The notes under the pieces: model-generated | The model's database searches: none | Seen by the model: the letters and a program-made list of their open reading frames with translations, nothing else | Told to the model about the DNA's origin: nothing | Assembly (NCBI GenBank): GCA_016647705.1 | Contig: CM028330.1 | Coordinates: forward strand, 31,770,649-31,834,648 | Source: Eucommia ulmoides | Taxonomy: Eukaryota; Streptophyta; Magnoliopsida; Garryales; Eucommiaceae | Reading direction: 5' to 3' | Length of the DNA: 64,000 nucleotides | Position numbers and translations under genes: made by a program | Shown: piece by piece, positions 1-9,800 of the stretch | Numbering within the stretch: position 1 is the stretch's first letter | How the letters are laid out: every line of letters starts with the position of its first letter

Positions 1-960
1 TGTGAGTTTGTGTGGATTAGATATTGTTGGAAGTATCTAGTCAGGGGTAGCTTGGATTTCGATCTCTTCCAGTAAATAAATTGAGGTTTAATCTTTACCT
101 ATTGTATAAAAAGGTTACGTTACTCTTTTCCCTTGAAAAGAGTTAGGCTTGATTCTTCCTGATTAGAATTAATTGTGAGTGAATTATAACGGTTCCATCT
201 TTACCGGTGAAAAGGATCTTGAGTCTGGTAAAAATATAAGATTATTCCTTCGCTTAGGAAAATGATTAGGTGGTAATTCATCCTGAATAGAATTAAATTA
301 GTCTTTAGCCTAGAAAAAGATAAGGTTCTTCCTTAACTTGTGAAAAGGGAATTGTAAAGGTTGATTCTGAGCCTGTGAAAAGAATCATTATGTAAAGGTT
401 TGGTTCTTACCTGTTAAAGGGATCAAGTGATTTAGTGGATGCGAATCTCCATGGGGCTAGGAGGATTAGATTAGTTAAGAGTAGCTTGGTGAATCAGGGC
501 ATATCATTGTGTGCTTCATTGATTTACATTATTTATATTTTTATTGTTTGAGTGTACACCTAGAATTAATAACACTTATTCGCTGCATTATAAAGATAAT
601 AATTGATTTAGGATTAAATTAATTATTTAATAATTTAAGTGTCAAAAGATAAGAATTTGCTTAAATTTTTATAACTACCCAATTCACTCTCATTTTGGGT
701 AGATCACTGGGCCAACAGGGGGGACTGAATTAGGAAAGGTTATCTTGCTGAACTAAGATATATCTTAGTGTGCTGCATTATTTATTTTTATCATATTGTG
801 TTTGGGTGTGCACTTAGAATTAAACACTTATTCGTTGCATAACGAAAATAATAATTAATTTAGAAAAATTGATTATTTGATAATTAAGTGTTAATTTATT
901 TGTTTAAATTTTTTGTAACTACCTAATTCACTCCCTCTTGGGTAGCTTATTAGGCTAATA
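1..960 (+). mobile_element. 3' part of a long copia LTR (copy A), truncated by the window edge
   Basis: This is the last ~960 bases of a long LTR, alignable by eye to 29220-29869 of the complete solo LTR at 27301-29869 (for example the segment around 'caggggtagcttg' and the near-terminal hairpin arms). The tail is present twice: one copy ends with 'gccaaca' at about 718, and a second diverged copy ends at 960 just before the primer-binding site. The canonical CA terminus has decayed to TA. Family assignment (Ty1/copia, SIRE/Maximus-like) is inferred from the 2.5-kb LTR length, the tRNA-Met-type primer site and the gag/pol remnants. Confidence 0.75.
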
Positions 961-961
961 A

Positions 962-973
962 TTGGTATCAGAG
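962..973 (+). other. Primer-binding site of copia copy A (tRNA-Met type)
   Basis: TTGGTATCAGAG lies directly after the LTR end. It matches the TGGTATCAGAGC primer site, complementary to the 3' end of initiator tRNA-Met, that is typical of plant copia elements. Equivalent sites follow the other copia LTRs at 25202 and 30774. Confidence 0.85.
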
Positions 974-1156
974 TTGGTTTTAACTCGACAGACTTAAAAT
1001 CCTAGCTAAACCGATCACGTAACACACACCATGAAAAATATTTTTTTGTGTATCCTCTTTTGATGGTGATAGTTCGTATATGATAACGTTATTTATGATT
1101 CTTGTGGAATCAATAGTAGTGATAGAGATGATGGTAATGAAAATGTTCATATTGTC

Positions 1157-2226
1157 ATGAAAAAATTACTTTCTTTCACACTTTTTTTTGCCAAAGAAAA
1201 CTTGAGTTTAAAAAGAAAAATTGATTCTTTTGAAAATGGAGGACAAAGTGTTCATAAATCTAAAGTACATCTGGATGACTATTGTGGAACAAAAGAGTTT
1301 TCGGATATTGTTTTTAAAATTAATAATTTTCTTTCGAAAGTGGATTTTCATTCTAAAGTAGATTTTCTTAAAAATGAAAACAGAGTTTTAAAAAATAATT
1401 TTGACGTGATTTCTAGATAAAGGTTAGATCTTGAATTAAAAAAACAATTTACTTAAGAATTTTTTTGAAAAATCAAAATCCGACCTCAAGTCTATTTCAA
1501 GAGCTTTTAAAAATATTTTTTCATCTTTTAAAAAAAATCTACGGAAATGTATATGTTTCATCGTCTCATCCTTTATCACAAGCTAATGATTGTAATGTTG
1601 CTATTTTTAGAAATGATTCGTGCTCTAATTCTCGTGCTATTTATGATAATCAATCGAAATTGAGATGTTATTATTACAATAGGGTTGAACATTTTAAAGT
1701 ATCATGTCCATTGAGAAACCCTAAGTTTATGTCTAACAAGAATTGATCCAAAATGAAATGGATATCAAAGAGAGCTATGTAAATGTCTTATGCAGAGTTA
1801 CATAATGTCGGGACTGGACTGGAAGGAACAAACAAAGAGGTTATATCAAAGCCAAAATGAGAAGTCACCAAGAATCCACAAGCGATATGTACAAAGCGAA
1901 AAAATGTATTACAGTCAAGATGTGAAGTTACAAAGAAACCACAAGCAATACGTGCAAACAGAAAAGATTTACTAAAGCAAAGATGGGATATCACTAGGAA
2001 GCCACAAGTGACACATGCAAATGGAAATATCATTGAATCAAATGGAAACAATCAAAGGCTTAAAGGATACGGATAGATCAAGAGAAATTGTGCATTTAAA
2101 GCAATCATTGGTACAAATAAGGTAAAAAGCAAAGTCGTTCCAAAAGAAATAAGAGGTACTCCTAACACTTCTCAATTTAAATTCATTGAATTTGTTAAAG
2201 AGGGAGGTGCCCAACTTGCCAAATAA
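1157..2226 (+). pseudogene. Degenerate copia gag (copy A)
   Basis: Gag remnant of the long-LTR copia element, broken by stops and frameshifts. Open pieces lie at 1157-1417 (Lys/Phe-rich) and 1465-1743. The second ends in a CCHC zinc knuckle (about 1663-1704) that keeps the CX2(C)X4HX4C spacing, but its second cysteine is replaced by tyrosine. Downstream, 1750-2226 is the Lys/Gln-rich spacer before protease. Such Gag packages element RNA in virus-like particles; this copy cannot be functional. The N-terminal Gag domain visible in copy B (25260-25920) is not recognisable here. Confidence 0.7.
1849..2035 (+). repeat. Three tandem ~63-bp units in the gag-protease spacer
   Basis: Three diverged head-to-tail units begin near 1849, 1912 and 1974. 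Each carries a 'ccacaag' core followed by 'ca(a/g)..aa'. In one frame they encode a repeated ~21-residue unit with the motif KPQ followed by basic residues. The period is a multiple of three, as expected for an expanding coding minisatellite inside gag. Confidence 0.6.
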
Positions 2227-2239
2227 GTAAGTTGACAAT

Positions 2240-3660
2240 AGTTTCTAAGACTTCTACTAAATGATGTGTTTATTTGTTGTCTTAGAAACATTACATAGTG
2301 ATTCAGATAATCACATTTACTTAAAGTGTAGTAACATGTTTATTTCAAAATTGATTATATTACTCATATCATGCATCTATTGATAATTTTTTAAATCTAT
2401 AATATGATTATAAGAAATATGTTACCTGAGATGACTTAATCTGAATCAATTGGTTTATAATGTCAAAATTGTTTGGAATTAGTTAGTGATCATGCATACT
2501 TTTGAGAATAATTAATAAATATATGTTCACTTTGATCTCTACTAATGATTTTCTTCCAAGTATATTTCAAAGAATTTCAGATTATAAGATAATTCAAGGA
2601 GAAACAAATATGCATACTGAAATTCAAAATTTAGTCAAGAATAAGAACATGGTTGATTGAAGAAGATAATTGATTAGAGTTGAATCTTCATTCAACTTAG
2701 TGGAAAAACAATCTCATTCTTTCATGATTATGTAAGAAATTTATGTGATGCGAAATTATCATCTAATTTACAGAATTTGACTCACATCTCTATGAATATC
2801 ATGCTTTGATTATATGCCTACGTGAAATTCTATTGTTAAGATAATATTAGTTTATTGATAAAGTATTTATTGCTAAGAAATGTTTTATAAAATCAGTATT
2901 AATCATTATCTTACCTGTCGACATTTCTTATAAATTTAAGTTTACATGATTGGTATCACTTTATGAAATCGTGTTAATCTATTTATGATATCATATATAT
3001 GATCGTCTGAATATATATGAAATTTCAATCTGTTGATGCTATTGCATGTAGATATCCTTCTAGGCATTAAGTGTCTAGCATGAAACTTATATCTCCTATT
3101 TTGTAAATGATTATTATTCTAAAAGGGAACTAAAATTTTATGAGATAAATATGCACTTATCCATGTTTATGCATACACTAGATTTATGTTGACAATTTCA
3201 TAAATTATCATCGAGATATGCTTCATGTTCTAGTGCATTAAAGATTACATATTTTTTTATTCTATCAAGGGAATATATTAATTGATATCATGAGTAAAGC
3301 ATGTTGACTTAATTGAAATTATATGATTTCATGCTACATTGTTGAAATGTTTTGATGATCTTTTAAAATTGCCTCAATTTTGTTCTGTTAAGTATGAATT
3401 AGTTTGTTAACAATTATATAGAGGGGAGAGTTTTTATAAATGGGGAAATAATATGTGTAGCTTAAATTGAAAAATGGGTTATTGAATATTTAGATACCTC
3501 TAATTAGCTTGTTAATATTTTCACTAAACCTCTAGCGGAAGATCAAAGTTTATGAAAATTATTAGAGATTTAGGTATGGTTAGGCATAACGATGTATGTC
3601 TAGAGTGATGTTTTTGGTTCTTTGTCCCTACTTTTTGAGATAACAAAGGGGGAGAAGTTG
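2240..3660 (+). pseudogene. Highly decayed copia pol remnant with RNase H tail (copy A)
   Basis: AT-rich sequence without a usable reading frame. Only the C-terminal end of copia RNase H is recognisable: around 3505-3570 one frame reads LVNIFTKPLAEDQ, matching the conserved 'ADIFTKPL' ending of copia pol. A purine-rich tract (about 3645-3660, 'caaagggggagaag') follows. Protease, integrase and reverse transcriptase are too decayed or deleted to identify by eye. Confidence 0.6.
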
Positions 3661-3722
3661 ATGTTTAGGAGAAGTTGTTAAGAAATTGGGCTTTTGTTGA
3701 ATATCATGATCGTTATATTAAT

Positions 3723-4000
3723 AGGTATATACCAATGACTTCCCATGTTATTTTGCATTATACAAAAGACCTCCCTTGTCATTTTACAAATACTAGAGAC
3801 TTCTCCTATATTTTTGCTCAAACACTACTTACCTCTTTTTGGACAAAATTGCTCTTAGCTTATTAAAAAAAAAAAAAAAATCATTGACACCCCTATATTT
3901 TTAAAATTATATTTTTTAATCCTTAACTTTTTAAATAATTCTATTTACCTCTAACCACCACCCAACTCCCACCACCACCGCCACCGCCCAACTCCCATCT
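3723..4000 (+). repeat. Left terminal inverted repeat of Pack-MULE
   Basis: Pairs with 5285-5559. Matching landmarks, read inward, are the GGTATATACC end, two 'gtcattttgca/aca' blocks, 'ttgctcttagcttat', an A-run, 'atatttttaaaattatatttttt' and a CCACC-rich inner edge. Confidence 0.8.
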
Positions 4001-4459
4001 CCTACCACCGCCACCACTCTTCCCCACCTTCCACTGCCACCAACTACCACCAACCAACTACCCAACACCACCTTCCACCGCCACCCACCGCCCACCGCCT
4101 AACTCCCCCGCCACCCACCACCACCCACCACTCCGTTAACGAAATTTTAAAATGTCAAATTTACCCTTCAATAATTAACACATATTAGTGTAGAAATCCA
4201 AAAGGTCCAAACTATGGGGGGTGAAGTGCAATTAGCCCCAATTAGGTCTCCATCTCTCACACCCATTCTCTCGATCATCCCGATCTGAACACATGTCTCA
4301 GATTTGGAGGTCGTCGTCGTCATTCCTTATGAACCCTAACGTCGAAGCCGCTACAGCTGGAGCATTGTCGTGCCATCTTCATCGTCGTTTCTCTCGCCTT
4401 TGCCATCGATCGATCGCTCATCTTCGCTCAATCTTCAATTGATCGCCATTGCCAGAGCT

Positions 4460-4805
4460 TCGGCCTCACTACTATACCACCAACGGTATCCCTCCCCATC
4501 TCATGACCACCCTCAAGATAGATTTCGAGGCGGCGTCGACAAACCCCACTTTTAAATAAATTATGGAGAATCTGAAACCGGACTTGCTCATTTATGACTT
4601 CAATCAGCCATGGGCGATGGCTCTGGCCACGTCGTGGAACATCCCAAAGGTTGAATTCCTCACCATTGGGGGCGGCAACGAACAACTATTCGTTTCACTC
4701 GATTATCTCTCCGTTTTGTTGCAAAAAAAGATGGTCCCTGTAGGTCCCCTAGTTCATGACTCCATTAACGAAGCTCAAGAAAACAGAGTATATCCAGATC
4801 ATCAA
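4460..4805 (+). pseudogene. Captured UDP-glycosyltransferase (UGT) gene fragment
   Basis: Two joined pieces of a family-1 plant UGT. The first (about 4462-4665) reads HYYTTNGIPPHLMTTLK, then after an in-frame TAA (4556-4558) NLKPDLLIYDFNQPWA. This is the N-terminal acceptor-side region of UGT79/91/94-like glycosyltransferases. The second (about 4702-4790) reads DYLSVLLQKKMVPVGPLV, which in intact enzymes lies roughly 90 residues further on, so the intervening part is deleted. The C-terminal PSPG donor-binding box is absent. There is also an apparent frameshift near 4440-4460. It cannot encode an active enzyme; a chimeric transcript or small RNAs are possible. The UGT94-like assignment comes from memory of family sequences. 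Confidence 0.75.
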
Positions 4806-5284
4806 ATGGTTCGTCGTAGTCGTCTCATCCTATTTATAAATTACCACCCACTACCGCCGCCACCTCCTCCTCCTCCATTCTCTCTCTAAAAGGAAAATAA
4901 ATCTCAAATCCAACCCACCATTTTTTTTATTTCTTCTTGTTACTAGTGACGATGACTCCCAACCCACCGGAGACGGTGACTTCCAACCTACCGGCGATGG
5001 TTCTCTCTCTCCTCTCTCATGTCTCATCTCTTCCCCTCCCTTGTTCCACTCTCTACCCCCGTTCCCCTTCTGCATTTCCATATCCCTTAGCGGTGGCATT
5101 TGGGTTGTTGGTCAGTGGTGGTAGAGGAAGACTGAGAATCATAAACAAGATTAAGCTGGTGTCCATGGTGGAAGAAGGTAGTGGAAAAAAAAGAGAAACA
5201 AATACATTTTGGCCCCTAGCTTTCGGATTAATATTAAAATAAATTCTATCAATTTTCAAGGGTAAAATGAGAATAATAATTGTG

Positions 5285-5559
5285 TAATTTGGGCGGTGGT
5301 GCTGACGGTGGCGGTGAGAGTTGGGTGGTGGTGAGAGGTAAATATAATTATTTAAAAAGATAAGTGTAAAAAATATAATTTTAAAAATATAGGAGTGTTA
5401 ATGATTTTTTTTCAAAAATAAGCTAAGGGCAATTTTTTCCTAAGGGAGGTAAGTGATATTTAAATAAAAAGACATGAGAAGTCTTTGGTATTTGCAAAAT
5501 GACAGGGGAGGTCTTTGGTATAGTGCAAAATGACAGGGGAGGTCATTGGTATATACCCC
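5285..5559 (-). repeat. Right terminal inverted repeat of Pack-MULE
   Basis: Inverted partner of 3723-4000. It ends GGTATATACCCC next to the second TATATTAAT duplication. Two copies of 'aaatgacaggggaggtc' are visible at about 5499 and 5528. Confidence 0.8.
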
Positions 5560-5568
5560 TATATTAAT

Positions 5569-5720
5569 TTTTGGGCTTTTATTGAATATTTTATTAATTG
5601 TTTGATTATGTCTTCATGTTTATGCTTAAATGCGTTAAATACCCGTCCTCAAATTCTAGGAGAGCATTCTTTTTTGAAGAAAATATCAAAGTCAATTGTC
5701 ATCATAAAAAATGGAGAGAT
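5569..5720 (+). mobile_element. Distal internal region of copia copy A with polypurine tract
   Basis: Resumes the copia sequence interrupted by the Pack-MULE: 'tttgggcttttgttgaat' at about 3687 continues as 'tttgggcttttattgaat' at 5572. It ends with a polypurine tract, AAAAAATGGAGAGAT (5706-5720), directly before the LTR start TGTTGATC. Confidence 0.7.
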
Positions 5721-7139
5721 TGTTGATCTCTAGATTTTGATAAACAATTAAGTATTAATATCTTTTATGGAACTAATATTTTTGTTGAGTATTTCAGAAA
5801 AAGAGTTCCATATATTTGATTATGTTGAAGATATAATTAAGAAAAAGTTAAGGGTGCAAAGATGGATGCATTAAAGAAATAAAGAGCTGTGAAAACCTTG
5901 AAGAAATTAGGTAAAAATAAATCTATACTTTTATACTCTTGATGTAACCCGAATTAGAATAACACACGACACTATAAAATAAGTTATATTATGTGTGTTT
6001 TGATATTAACATGATAAAAGTTAAAATCCTAATTAAAGATTTGATATGTGCTCCTAATGTGAAATTGAAAATGACAATTGACCTTATTGAAAATAAGGTT
6101 TAAAGTACAAAAAGTTGAATTTTAGGGTCAATTTAGTCAACCGAGAAATGTAATCGGTTAATTGAATCATACAGTAGGTTTTGGAGTAAAATTGATGAAG
6201 GAATGAGCCACCCTGATGTAATCGGTCAACCAATTTGAAGAAAAAGGTCAACCGTTTGAATCAGTGAGTTTTTTGGAGCAAAATTGGACTACCATGTAAT
6301 AGTCGGTCAACTGATTGGGTTTGAGGTTTTTGCAAGGTGAGGCTTTGAAGCAATTGGTCAACCAATTGGAATTGAGTTTTGGCTTGGTTTTGGGGCTATT
6401 TCAATTGGTCAATCGAATGGAAAATTCGGTTAACCGATTAGGCTTGAATACTTGTTTTTATTTTGGCTATAACTTTCTCGTCCAAACTCTGATTGAGGTA
6501 ATTCAAGATGATCTGGAAATCCTAGAAAGAAAGCTATAACTTTCATTTTTTGAGTTTTTTCCAAAATCAAATTATAATATGGTCAAAATTTGGCTTGAAT
6601 TTGCGATACATGCAACCAATCAGTCAACTGAATCCTATGGATCGATCAACCGACTATTTGGGTTGAGATTTTGAGGATTTCGGGATTTTGGTAAAAACTA
6701 GCCGTTTTTATGATTCCAAGGGAGAATTTAGAAGGATTTTAACCTATTGAAGATATGGTACATGTATTTGAATATCCTTATTGATTTGGTCCACATAATT
6801 AAAGATTTTCTTAATTTTAGCAACTGAATACTTCCTATCTTCGCGATTGATAATTGAGAAATATTTTATGGACTTATTTAAGAGTTTTGAAAGTTGTTCT
6901 TAAGTGAATTACACAAGAATTGAATGATTATGTTTTATGGGGGTCTAAGAGTGCCTTTTAGAGGCATATCTTTTAAAAAGTAGTTGTTGGAGGGCTTGAT
7001 ATCAATCTATATATATAGACCTGCGAAAATTTGATAAAACATCAAGAACATCAATTCCTATACTTTTCTAAGAGTTATTATTCTGCTGAGATTTGTGAGA
7101 GAGATTTTGTGTTAAGTTCTTGATTTAAAGCGCTGATTG
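5721..7139 (+). mobile_element. Copia LTR, 5' portion (shared by copies A and B)
   Basis: Begins TGTTGATC and aligns by eye with 27301-28865: 'gattttgat.aacaatta' at the start, '(g)taacccgattag..cacacgac' at about 5945, and 'cttttctaagagttat' through 'aaagcgct' at about 7063-7135. A TATA-like TATATATAGACC lies at about 7008-7019, followed by the probable transcript start. It would be the 3' LTR of copy A and, if the array interpretation is right, also the 5' LTR of copy B. Confidence 0.75.
6121..6660 (+). repeat. Cluster of CGGTYAACCG-type palindromes in copia LTR
   Basis: At least nine diverged copies of a GGT(C/T)AACC-centred motif are scattered over 540 bp upstream of the LTR TATA box. 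They include a perfect 12-bp palindrome TCGGTTAACCGA at 6426-6437 and near-palindromes at about 6124, 6151, 6221, 6251, 6303, 6352, 6405, 6620 and 6645. The homologous interval of the solo LTR (27752-28060) has a different palindrome, GTCGAC. Confidence 0.7.
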
Positions 7140-7510
7140 ATTTGGAGAATCGCGTAGTGGAGGGAATTAAAGAAGTCACTTTACTGATCTCCTGACGGAC
7201 AATTATCATTTAGAGGATCGCTTAGTGGAGGGAATTAAAGCAGTCACTTTATTGATTTCTTGACAAACAATTATCGTTTAGAGGATCGCTTAGTGAAAAG
7301 ATTTAAGGAGGTCACTTTATTGATCTCCTGACAAAAAATTTATCATTTAGAGGATCGCTTAGTGAACATAATTCACTTTATCGATCTCCTGACGAACAAT
7401 TATCATTTAGAGGATCGCCTAGTGGAGAGAATTAAAGAAGTCACTTTATTGATCTCCTAACGAACAATTATCATTTAGAGGATCGCTTAGTGAAGAGAAT
7501 TAAGGAATAT
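7140..7510 (+). repeat. Six tandem ~61-bp units
   Basis: Head-to-tail units share 'aggatcgcttagtg', 'aattaa(a/g)', 'gtcacttta.tgatctcctgac' and 'aattatcattt'. One unit (about 7350-7395) is shortened. They replace the part of the LTR that follows 'aaagcgct' in the solo copy, so the array or its breakpoint marks the edge of the copia segment. Confidence 0.75.
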
Positions 7511-7559
7511 TAATAAAATGAATCAAACTACCTTTATGCAAACACTGCATAATGTGCTA

Positions 7560-7800
7560 CAGCCTATGGCTGGGGACAAAAGAGGGAGTAAAAGTATAAA
7601 ATGTGCCCCAGGCTTTTGTTGGGGCGAGTGAGGGACCAAAATACTATAAAACATGCCCCGGCCTATGGCGAGGCTACTTTATGTATAACCCAACCTTAAC
7701 CGGTTGCCTACGTACCTTGGCATTATACTGAGGATTAAGTCAAGCATAGTTCATGCGATGCCATTTTCAAGTAGAACATAAAGTTATTCACTGGGGAATC
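7560..7800. other. Unassigned repeat-derived segment, no gene seen
   Basis: Contains two diverged copies of 'cctatggc..gggg..aaatgccccgg' (about 7562-7600 and 7645-7670) and the phrase 'ggttgcctacgtacctt' (7702-7718). I recall that phrase from untranslated parts of large plant gypsy elements; this link is from memory and unverified. Confidence 0.3.
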
Positions 7801-8069
7801 ATTCATAAGAAGATAGTGGAGCTTACTCAATGGGAAGTAAAATGAGGGTTATTTTCTAGGAAGTAACGAAATTTACTCATTGGGAAGAATGAAGATTACT
7901 CGCCAGAAAGTAATGTAGAGTTACTCACTGGGAAGGCAATGAAGGTTACTCACTGGGAGTTAATGAAGGTTACTCCCTGGGAGTTAATGAAGGTTACTTA
8001 TTGGGAGTTAATGGAGGTTACCCACTGGGGATTAATTAAGGTTACTCACATAGAGTTAATGGAGGTTAC
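7800..8069. repeat. Tandem array of ~26-30 bp 'gggagttaatggaggttactcac' units, left half
   Basis: About nine diverged units are visible. The array continues at 9712-9800 on the far side of the solo LTR, which therefore inserted into an existing array. Confidence 0.8.
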
Positions 8070-9218
8070 TGGTAGCGCGTAAAATACGCCGCTACTTATA
8101 CTCGCAAGTATACGAGATCTAAGTTTTAGTATAGTGTGATCGTTAAGATCGGGTTATCGTATCCACAGGGATTGGTGTCGTTACTATCGAATACCACGTT
8201 TGTCGTGACCTAACTTTATCTAGGCGAAAACAAATGTATTTAATTAATTAAACTAATACTAATATAACCTAAATTGACTACACTAATATTCTAATATGTT
8301 TTAGGGTCAAGAATTGCCTAGGAATTAAAGTGTTTACAAATACGTGTTCGATCTCGATTTACTCACATTTACGGTGTTCGACCTATTTGACAATCTCGGT
8401 ACGTAAACTCTACTGCCACTTCTCCTGAGTGTAAGACGGGGGAATACATGACTTCGAGTCAACGAAGAATTCCCCTTCAACGTCTTAACGACCCTAGGTC
8501 ATGTGAGTCTCTCCCAGCGTCATTGATTGTACATAATCCAACTCCCTCCTGGGTTATTGGATCGTCGCGTTGTATTTACCCTATCGACAATCTCCGTTTT
8601 AAAACTCCCTTGCCACCTCTCTCGAGTGTAAGATGAGGGATATAACGCAACTTTGTGTCAATAAAGAAGTCCCCCTCAATGTCTTAACGACCCTAGGTCT
8701 CGTGAGTCTTGCCCCAATGTCATCGATTATCTACGATTCAAACCCCGACCGGGTTATAGAATCGTGACGTTTGTTTACCCTAATCCGAATCTGGAATTTG
8801 TCAAAACCCCGTATTCTCCATTTATCAAACTAAGCATAATAAATAAACAATATGATAAACACAATCAAACTACGAAGAACAAACATAAACGCAACACCGA
8901 AATCATCCAAACAAACATATTTATAAATATATCGTTAATCCCTACTACAATCCATATTTAACTCGTGGCCATAGCCGCATAAACATATAAATCGATCTAA
9001 ACATGCTCACATGATCCTAAGATAAATAAATAAGGAAAAACAATCGAAGAACTTAGCCTCGTCCGAAGATAAACAGCTAAGAACGCTCAACGATCGATTC
9101 TCCATCTTCTCCACTTCGGGATGTGAGCTCCACCTCTAAAACTCCTAAATAAACCCTTAGATATAGCCTAAGGGGCTCAAAAATGCAAGAGATACTGGAG
9201 AAGGGGGAGGATATGGGG

Positions 9219-9226
9219 TATTTATA
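9219..9226 (-). promoter_or_regulatory. LTR TATA box (TATAAATA)
   Basis: Minus-strand TATAAATA in the context 'ggctataaatacccc'. The same context occurs at 12605 and 16472 in the related LTRs. Confidence 0.7.
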
Positions 9227-9269
9227 GCCAAAATATCCTAAAAATATCTAAAAATATCTCAAGACTGTG

Positions 9270-9490
9270 CAGGGGATTTTCGCCTAGGCGGTGGATTCTT
9301 CGCCTAGGCGGAGTTAGGGAGGTTCGGCTGATTGCCTGGCAGTGAAGTAGACGGTGGACGTGGAAGAATATTCTGTTGGATTTTTGCCTAGGCGGTGGAT
9401 TTCTCCGCCTAGGCGATCAGCTGTCAGTAGCCCATAATTTTTCTCTTTTCTTAGTTTCTTCACCGCCTAGGCGGTGGTCTGGATGCGTAG
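9270..9490. repeat. CGCCTAGGCG palindrome cluster upstream of the LTR TATA box
   Basis: Seven copies or half-copies of GCCTAGGCGGTG-type sequence, including the perfect 16-bp palindrome CACCGCCTAGGCGGTG at 9461-9476. All have TA at the centre. The cluster lies in the presumed U3 region on the minus strand. Confidence 0.85.
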
Positions 9491-9711
9491 GCGGTGGGCC
9501 TATTACATATTTTAGCCTCCGAGCTTGTTTATCCACCGTAACTTCGACTCGCTTTGGTTCGATCTTATCGTTTTCACTCCAATTTCCTATCTTTATGCCC
9601 CCACACACCTGATTTATACAAAAACTAATTAAAACATAATAAAATACTATATAAACGCTTGAAAACTAACTTAATTCAGTTTGAAAATACGTAGGTAGAT
9701 CACACCTATCA

Positions 9712-9800
9712 GTTACCTACTGGGAGTTAATGGAGGTTACCCATTGGGGGTTAATGGAGGTTACTCACTGGGAATTGGGGGTTAATGGAGGTTACTCACT
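9712..9800. repeat. Tandem array of 'gggagttaatggaggttac' units, right half
   Basis: Continuation of the array at 7800-8069 after the solo LTR. The first five bases, GTTAC, are the target duplication. Confidence 0.75.

Larger units (their letters stand above)
3723..5559. mobile_element. Pack-MULE (Mutator-like, non-autonomous) with captured gene fragment
   Basis: A 1837-bp insertion flanked by the 9-bp duplication TATATTAAT (3714-3722 and 5560-5568), the size expected for Mutator. The termini are long inverted repeats of roughly 270 bp (3723-4000 and 5285-5559). They start with (GG)GGTATATACCAATGAC and contain two internal copies of 'acctcccctgtcattttgca'. No transposase is present. The interior carries a UDP-glycosyltransferase fragment (4460-4800), which makes it a Pack-MULE. 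It sits in the distal internal region of copia copy A, about 160 bp before the second LTR. The related element at 45070-46275 shares the terminal repeat design. Confidence 0.85.
8070..9711 (-). mobile_element. Solo LTR of a non-autonomous LTR family (copy 1)
   Basis: A 1642-bp unit starting TGGTAGCGCG and ending ACACCTATCA on the plus strand (TG...CA), flanked by the 5-bp duplication GTTAC (8065-8069 and 9712-9716). Read on the minus strand it begins TGATAGGTGT, has a TATA box at 9219-9226, and matches the LTRs of the complete element at 11824-17639. No internal region is present, so it is a solo LTR left by LTR-LTR recombination. Confidence 0.85.

Noticed and set aside
4937..5242. 101-residue open frame in the Pack-MULE
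   Set aside because: Low-complexity Pro/Ser/Leu composition from CT- and GGT-rich DNA, overlapping open frame on the other strand, no motif.
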